Assembly (NCBI RefSeq): GCF_034009455.1
Contig: NZ_CP125380.1
Span: forward strand, 4,725,501 to 4,789,500
Source: Pseudomonas sp. P5_109
GTDB taxonomy: Bacteria > Pseudomonadota > Gammaproteobacteria > Pseudomonadales > Pseudomonadaceae
Length of the DNA: 64,000 nucleotides
Direction of reading: 5' to 3'
The notes below the pieces were generated by a model. The model searched no databases, had not been told where the DNA came from, and saw only the letters and a program-made list of their open reading frames with translations. Every line of letters starts with the position of its first letter. Position 1 is the first letter of the stretch. Position numbers and translations under genes: made by a program. Below, piece by piece: positions 60,503 through 64,000 of this stretch.

Positions 60503-61618
60503 TCAGTCTGCTGGTTGAAACGGCACAAACTCGGTCACTTCCAGATCAAACCCGGACACGGCCTTGTACGGCACCGGCGAGCTCATCAGGCGCAATTTGC
60601 GTACGTTCTGGTCGCGCAGGATCTGCGCGCCGATGCCCAGGGTCCGTTGCGGAAACTGTGACGCCAAGTGCTTGCCTGCGTTGCGCTGACGCAGTTGTTC
60701 GAGCACGCCCTCGGCGGTTTCCTTTTGCGCCAGCAGCACCAGCACACCGCTACCGGCCGCCGCGATACTGGCCAGCGAACGCTCCAGGGTCCACTGTTGC
60801 GGCCCGCCTTCGCGTTCACACCCCAGAACGTCACGCAACGTCTCGATGCTTTGCACCCGCACCAGCACCGGTTGCGTGCTGTCGATCCGGCCCTTGACCA
60901 GCGCCATGTGCAACGAGCCCTGGTAGGTGTCCTGATAGGTGGTCACCTGGAACTCGCCGTGGCGGGTATGCAATGGATATTCGCCGCCGCGCTCGATCGT
61001 GCCTTCATGGAGGATGCGGTAGTGAATCAAGTCGACGATGGTGCCGATGCGCAGGCCATGCCGCTGGGCGAACTCATGCAACTCGGCACCACGGGCCAGT
61101 TCGCCGTCTTCGTTGAGAATGCCCACCAGGGTTGCCGCCGGTTGCAGCCCTGCCAGTCGCGTCAGGTCGCAGGCCGCCTCGACATGCCCGGCGCGCTGCA
61201 TCACGCCACCGGGCAAGGCCTGCACCGGGAAGATATGCCCCGGTTGCACCAGGTCCGTAGGAACGCTGGCCGGGTCGACCGCCACCTGGATCGACCGCGC
61301 CCGGTCCGCCGCCGAGATGCCCGTGGACACTCCGGTGGCGGCTTCGATCGAGCGGGTAAAACCCACGCCATGTTGTGCCCGGGAATTGGGCACCATCAGG
61401 TCCAGGCCCAGCGCACGGCAGCGCTGCTCGGTCAGGGCCAGGCAAATGAGCCCGCGCGCCTGCACCGCCATGAAGGTGACGGCCTCGGCCCCGGCCTGTT
61501 CGGCGGCCATCAGCAACGAGCCTTCGCCGTTGTGTTCGTCGTCGGTGATCACCACCATCTGGCCGGCGCCAATGGCCTCGATCAGTTGCGGCACCGTGTT
61601 GAAGACCAGGCCGTTCAT
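60503..61618 (-). CDS. RibBA-like protein with altered DHBP-synthase site
   Basis: 371 residues. The N-terminal half is 3,4-dihydroxy-2-butanone-4-phosphate synthase-like (ATGVSTGISAADRA, GHIFPVQALPGGVMQRAGHVEA) and the C-terminal half GTP cyclohydrolase II-like, as in RibBA. Key residues differ: the loop DDEDRENEGD of RibB is DDEHNGEGS, the HTEA Thr is Val, and the zinc Cys set of GCHII is missing. So it may not make riboflavin precursor. It is in a unit with an esterase and an SDR, sharing a divergent operator with kshA. Confidence 0.82.
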   Translation of the reverse strand: MNGLVFNTVPQLIEAIGAGQMVVITDDEHNGEGSLLMAAEQAGAEAVTFMAVQARGLICLALTEQRCRALGLDLMVPNSRAQHGVGFTRSIEAATGVSTGISAADRARSIQVAVDPASVPTDLVQPGHIFPVQALPGGVMQRAGHVEAACDLTRLAGLQPAATLVGILNEDGELARGAELHEFAQRHGLRIGTIVDLIHYRILHEGTIERGGEYPLHTRHGEFQVTTYQDTYQGSLHMALVKGRIDSTQPVLVRVQSIETLRDVLGCEREGGPQQWTLERSLASIAAAGSGVLVLLAQKETAEGVLEQLRQRNAGKHLASQFPQRTLGIGAQILRDQNVRKLRLMSSPVPYKAVSGFDLEVTEFVPFQPAD

Positions 61619-62547
61619 TTGAGTGCCCCGCGCAGGTCGGCCGCCGCATCGGACAAGGCATGTGCCGCCCCTTCGACAAATGCCGCCATGCTGATAAAGC
61701 CGTGGATCATGCCGTCACAACGCTGTACCCGCACTGGCACGCCGGCCTCGCGCAGGCACTCGGCCATTGCCTCGCCCTCATCGCGCAACGGGTCGAATTC
61801 GGCGGTAATCAGGGTCGTCGGTGGCAATCCGACAAGGCTCTCGGCGCGCAACGGCGAGGCCAAAGGATCATCCGCCTGCCCGACGTCTTGCAGATATTGC
61901 TGCCAGAACCAGCGCATCATCCCGGCGGAAAGCAGATAGCTCTGGGCAAAGTCTTCAAAGGACTGAGAGTCGCAACCGGCGTCGGTTACCGGGTAAAACA
62001 GGCACTGATAGCTGATCTTCGGCCCCTGGCGTTGTGCCGCCAACTGACTGACCGCCAGCGCCAGATTGCCCCCGGCACTGTCACCGGCCACAGCCAGCCG
62101 GCTGCCATCGACGCGCAGTTCAGCCGCGTGCTCGACCAACCAGCAGGTGGCCGCATAACAATCGAGTGGCGCTGCCGGGAATGGGTGCTCCGGGGCCAGT
62201 CGGTAGGCGACCGATACCACCACCGCTTCGGTCTGCCGGGCCAGCGAGCGGCAAAGATTGTCGTGGGTATCGAGATTGCCCATGAGGAATCCGCCGCCGT
62301 GGAAAAACACCAGCAACGGCAGGTTGGGCTCTTCCGATGGCCGGTACAGCCGTGCATCCAGTTCACCGTCCGCGCCAGCTACTTTCAGGTCGCGAACCTC
62401 GCTCATCGGATCGCCGGGAATGGCCGGCAGCAGATTGTCGGAGAATTGCCGGTACTGGGCGGCATCGACCTGGCTGAAATCGGGCTCCGGGATGTCGCGA
62501 AACTGCTGGAGTACTCCAGCGATCTGCTTATCGAGCGGCATGGGCAT
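61615..62547 (-). CDS. HSL-family alpha/beta-hydrolase (esterase)
   Basis: 310 residues of the hormone-sensitive-lipase family: oxyanion motif HGGGFLMG (about residue 84-91), nucleophile elbow GDSAGGN (about 155), Asp in EFDPLRDEG, and His in GMIHGF (about 282). It could remove acyl groups from sterol esters or hydrolyse a lactone. It is not HsaD, which belongs to the meta-cleavage hydrolases (different nucleophile motif). Start at 62547 (or 62541) overlaps the SDR stop by up to 20 nt; its stop overlaps the RibBA-like start. Confidence 0.87.
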   Translation of the reverse strand: MPMPLDKQIAGVLQQFRDIPEPDFSQVDAAQYRQFSDNLLPAIPGDPMSEVRDLKVAGADGELDARLYRPSEEPNLPLLVFFHGGGFLMGNLDTHDNLCRSLARQTEAVVVSVAYRLAPEHPFPAAPLDCYAATCWLVEHAAELRVDGSRLAVAGDSAGGNLALAVSQLAAQRQGPKISYQCLFYPVTDAGCDSQSFEDFAQSYLLSAGMMRWFWQQYLQDVGQADDPLASPLRAESLVGLPPTTLITAEFDPLRDEGEAMAECLREAGVPVRVQRCDGMIHGFISMAAFVEGAAHALSDAAADLRGALK

Positions 62548-63367
62548 CGTCCTCTACGTCAGTCATTTGAAACTGCGGATTGGTTTCTCCCAGGATGCTT
62601 TGCAGACGGCGTTCAAGGGCCGGTTTGAAACTCTTGTGGGGCAGGATCCAGAAACGCTTTTGCGCGACGGCGGCGAACACTTGCGCGGCCAGTTCCGCCG
62701 GGGTCATACCCTGGCGAACGGTACTGTCGAGCAGTTGACTGAAGTCGGATCCGGCGGTGCCCACTTCCTGGTTCGACGCCATGATTTCACTGGCCACCGG
62801 CCCCGGGCACAGTACCGAAACCGACACCGGTGCACCCAGCATGGCGAGTTCGTAATGCAGGGTTTCCGAGAGCGCGACCACGGCCTGCTTGGTCACGTTG
62901 TACGGTGCCATCAACGGACTGCTGACCAGCCCGGCAAGGGACGCCGTGTTGATCACATGGGCTACCCGGCCCTGACTGAGCAGCAGCGGCACAAAGCTGC
63001 GAATGCCGTTGATCACGCCGTTGAGGTTGACGTTCAGTATGCGCTGCCATTGCGCCTCGGTGATTTCCCAGCTGAAGCCGGTTTGCATCACCCCGGCGTT
63101 GTTGAACAGCAGGTCGACCCCGCCAAAGTGCTCGACAGCCCGATCACGCAAGTGCTCGACCTGCTTCATATCGCCGACATCGGTGACGCAGGCAATCGCT
63201 TGCACACCGCGGGCCTTCAATTCGTCGCACAGGGCTTGCAGGCCCGCTGCATCCCGATCCGCCAGCACCAGGCGCATGCCCAGCGTCGCCGCGTGTTCGG
63301 CCAAGCCTCGACCAATACCACTGGCGGCTCCGGTAATCACCGCTACCGGCCCTTGTTCATTACTCAT
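62528..63367 (-). CDS. Short-chain dehydrogenase divergent from kshA
   Basis: 279-residue SDR with VITGAASGIGRGLAEHA (about residues 10-26), NNAGVMQTG, and Ser/Tyr/Lys in NTASLAGLVSSPLMAPYNVTKQAV. Long C-terminal extension with QKRFWILPHKSFKPALERR, usual for the SDR group 'SDR family NAD(P)-dependent, cd05233/ADH_short' of Rhodococcus/Comamonas steroid clusters. First gene of the minus unit with the esterase and RibBA-like genes. Substrate unknown. Confidence 0.86.
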   Translation of the reverse strand: MSNEQGPVAVITGAASGIGRGLAEHAATLGMRLVLADRDAAGLQALCDELKARGVQAIACVTDVGDMKQVEHLRDRAVEHFGGVDLLFNNAGVMQTGFSWEITEAQWQRILNVNLNGVINGIRSFVPLLLSQGRVAHVINTASLAGLVSSPLMAPYNVTKQAVVALSETLHYELAMLGAPVSVSVLCPGPVASEIMASNQEVGTAGSDFSQLLDSTVRQGMTPAELAAQVFAAVAQKRFWILPHKSFKPALERRLQSILGETNPQFQMTDVEDDAHAAR

Positions 63368-63424
63368 CGCCTACTCCTGCCATGGGTCCAATGTCGCCAG
63401 TAGAGCGGGCCAACCAAAAGCAGC

Positions 63425-63444
63425 CATCGTCCATTCAGACGATG
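63425..63444. promoter_or_regulatory. Symmetric steroid-regulon operator between the SDR and kshA
   Basis: CATCGTCC-ATTC-AGACGATG: both half-sites carry GATG/CATC, so it is symmetric, serving both divergent genes. 58 nt from the SDR start and 70 nt from the kshA start. Confidence 0.7.
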
Positions 63445-63513
63445 CCCGCTTTTACAGGGCCGGCAGAATCCGTTACATGCACCAAACCCGTGATCCCTTG
63501 GGAGAATAATAAG

Positions 63514-64000
63514 ATGAGTACCCTGCACCGCATCGAAGCCAAACTGCTGGAAGACCGCTACGCCCGTGGCTGGCATTGCCTGGGCCTGGCCGCGCAATAC
63601 CGCGACGGCAAGGCTCACCGCCTGGAGGTGTTCGGCACCCGTCTGGTCGCGTTCCAGGGTGAAGACGGCGAACTGCATATTCTTGATGGCTACTGCCCGC
63701 ACATGGGCGCGGACCTGAGCACCGGTTGCGTTGAAGGCAACTCGATCCGCTGCCCGTTCCACGCCTGGCGCTGGGGCGCCGATGGCGTGTGCGATGACAT
63801 TCCTTATGCCAAGCGCATTCCGCCACGGGCCAAGATCAAAAGCTGGCCGATCATGGAAGAAAACCAGCTGCTGTTCGTCTGGAACGACCCTGAAGGCAAC
63901 CCGCCGCTGCCGGAACAACGCATTCCGCGCATCGACGCCTGCTACAGCGACGAATGGGCGGCGTGGGAAGTCGCCGAGCTGCAGATTGGCACCAACTGCC
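63514..64000 (+). CDS. kshA: 3-Ketosteroid 9alpha-hydroxylase oxygenase KshA, cut by window edge
   Basis: 162 residues visible of an about 380-residue Rieske oxygenase. Starts MSTLHRIEAKLLEDRYARGW; Rieske cluster ligands are Cys61, His63 (CPHMGADL), Cys80 and His83 (CPFHAWRWG). High similarity to mycobacterial KshA (ARGWHCLG, DGYCPHMGADLS, RIPRI..DEWAAW). KshA hydroxylates C9 so that ring B opens after KstD action. The Fe(II) catalytic domain is beyond the edge. GGGAGAATAATAAG lies upstream of the ATG. Confidence 0.93.
   Translation, partial: MSTLHRIEAKLLEDRYARGWHCLGLAAQYRDGKAHRLEVFGTRLVAFQGEDGELHILDGYCPHMGADLSTGCVEGNSIRCPFHAWRWGADGVCDDIPYAKRIPPRAKIKSWPIMEENQLLFVWNDPEGNPPLPEQRIPRIDACYSDEWAAWEVAELQIGTNC

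Noticed and set aside
61615..62547. HsaD-type meta-cleavage hydrolase
   Set aside because: Motifs HGGGFLMG and GDSAGGN identify the HSL esterase family instead.
30692..64000. Steroid cluster as a recent genomic island with integrase or IS
   Set aside because: No integrase, transposase, att site or tRNA boundary seen; base composition of the enzymes resembles the core genes.
1..64000. CRISPR array
   Set aside because: No regular short direct repeats with unique spacers; all repeats are REP-type inverted pairs.

Overview
The window is chromosomal DNA of a Pseudomonas, most likely of the P. fluorescens group. Three things support this: the syntenic housekeeping block ppiD-hupB-lon-clpX-clpP-tig-tRNAs-folD, the uniformly high GC, and about a dozen Pseudomonas REP repeat pairs (arms such as GTAGGAGCCGGCTTGC or GTGGGAGCGGGCTTGC) in the intergenic gaps. 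No phage, integrase, transposase or CRISPR array was seen.

Layout. 1-7.4 kb: the 5' part of a large animal-type heme peroxidase gene (minus strand, cut by the window edge), divergent from a complete type I secretion system (ABC exporter, HlyD adaptor, TolC-like porin) that probably exports it. 7.7-11.1 kb: a nitrilase-fold protein without its catalytic cysteine, an AraC regulator, a 28-residue ORF and a DUF2242 lipoprotein. 11.2-22.9 kb: protein-quality-control and housekeeping genes (ppiD, a tRNA-like remnant, hupB, lon, clpX, clpP, tig, four tRNAs, folD, pbpG). 23-30.5 kb: small acidic proteins, lipoproteins, a TerC protein, nhaR, an MFS exporter, sstT and a DUF1993 protein.

30.7-64 kb is a steroid (androstane/sterol/bile-acid type) degradation cluster, recognised by similarity to the mycobacterial Kst/Hsa/Ipd set and Comamonas hydroxysteroid dehydrogenase. 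The nucleus-opening genes are kstD (delta1-dehydrogenase), kshA and kshB (9alpha-hydroxylase, kshA cut by the right edge), hsaA and hsaB (ring-A hydroxylation) and hsaC (extradiol cleavage). The C/D-ring (HIP) genes are a fadD3-type CoA ligase, ipdA, ipdB, ipdC, an echA20-type hydrolase, a second crotonase, two acyl-CoA dehydrogenases, a fadA6-type thiolase and an SDR close to Rv3548c. Accessory genes include a 3beta/17beta-HSD-like SDR, further SDRs, a second FAD-dependent steroid-dehydrogenase-like protein, an LLM flavoprotein, an HSL-type esterase, a RibBA-like protein with altered catalytic residues, and an outer-membrane/periplasmic set (DUF1302, DUF1329, secreted SurE-like). HsaD, HsaEFG and any obvious steroid regulator are absent and must lie elsewhere.

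The most notable new observation is a recurring, directional palindromic element, consensus YTAGTCY-N4-GGACGATG. It lies about 58-112 nt upstream of the start codon of nearly every steroid transcription unit (hsaC, hsaA, hsaB, an SDR/fadD3 unit, kstD, DUF1302, the kshA/SDR divergent pair, and weakly the LLM gene). It looks like the operator of an undescribed steroid regulon. Second is a 0.9 kb non-coding element with long imperfect inverted-repeat ends lying between the divergent hsaA and hsaB promoters.
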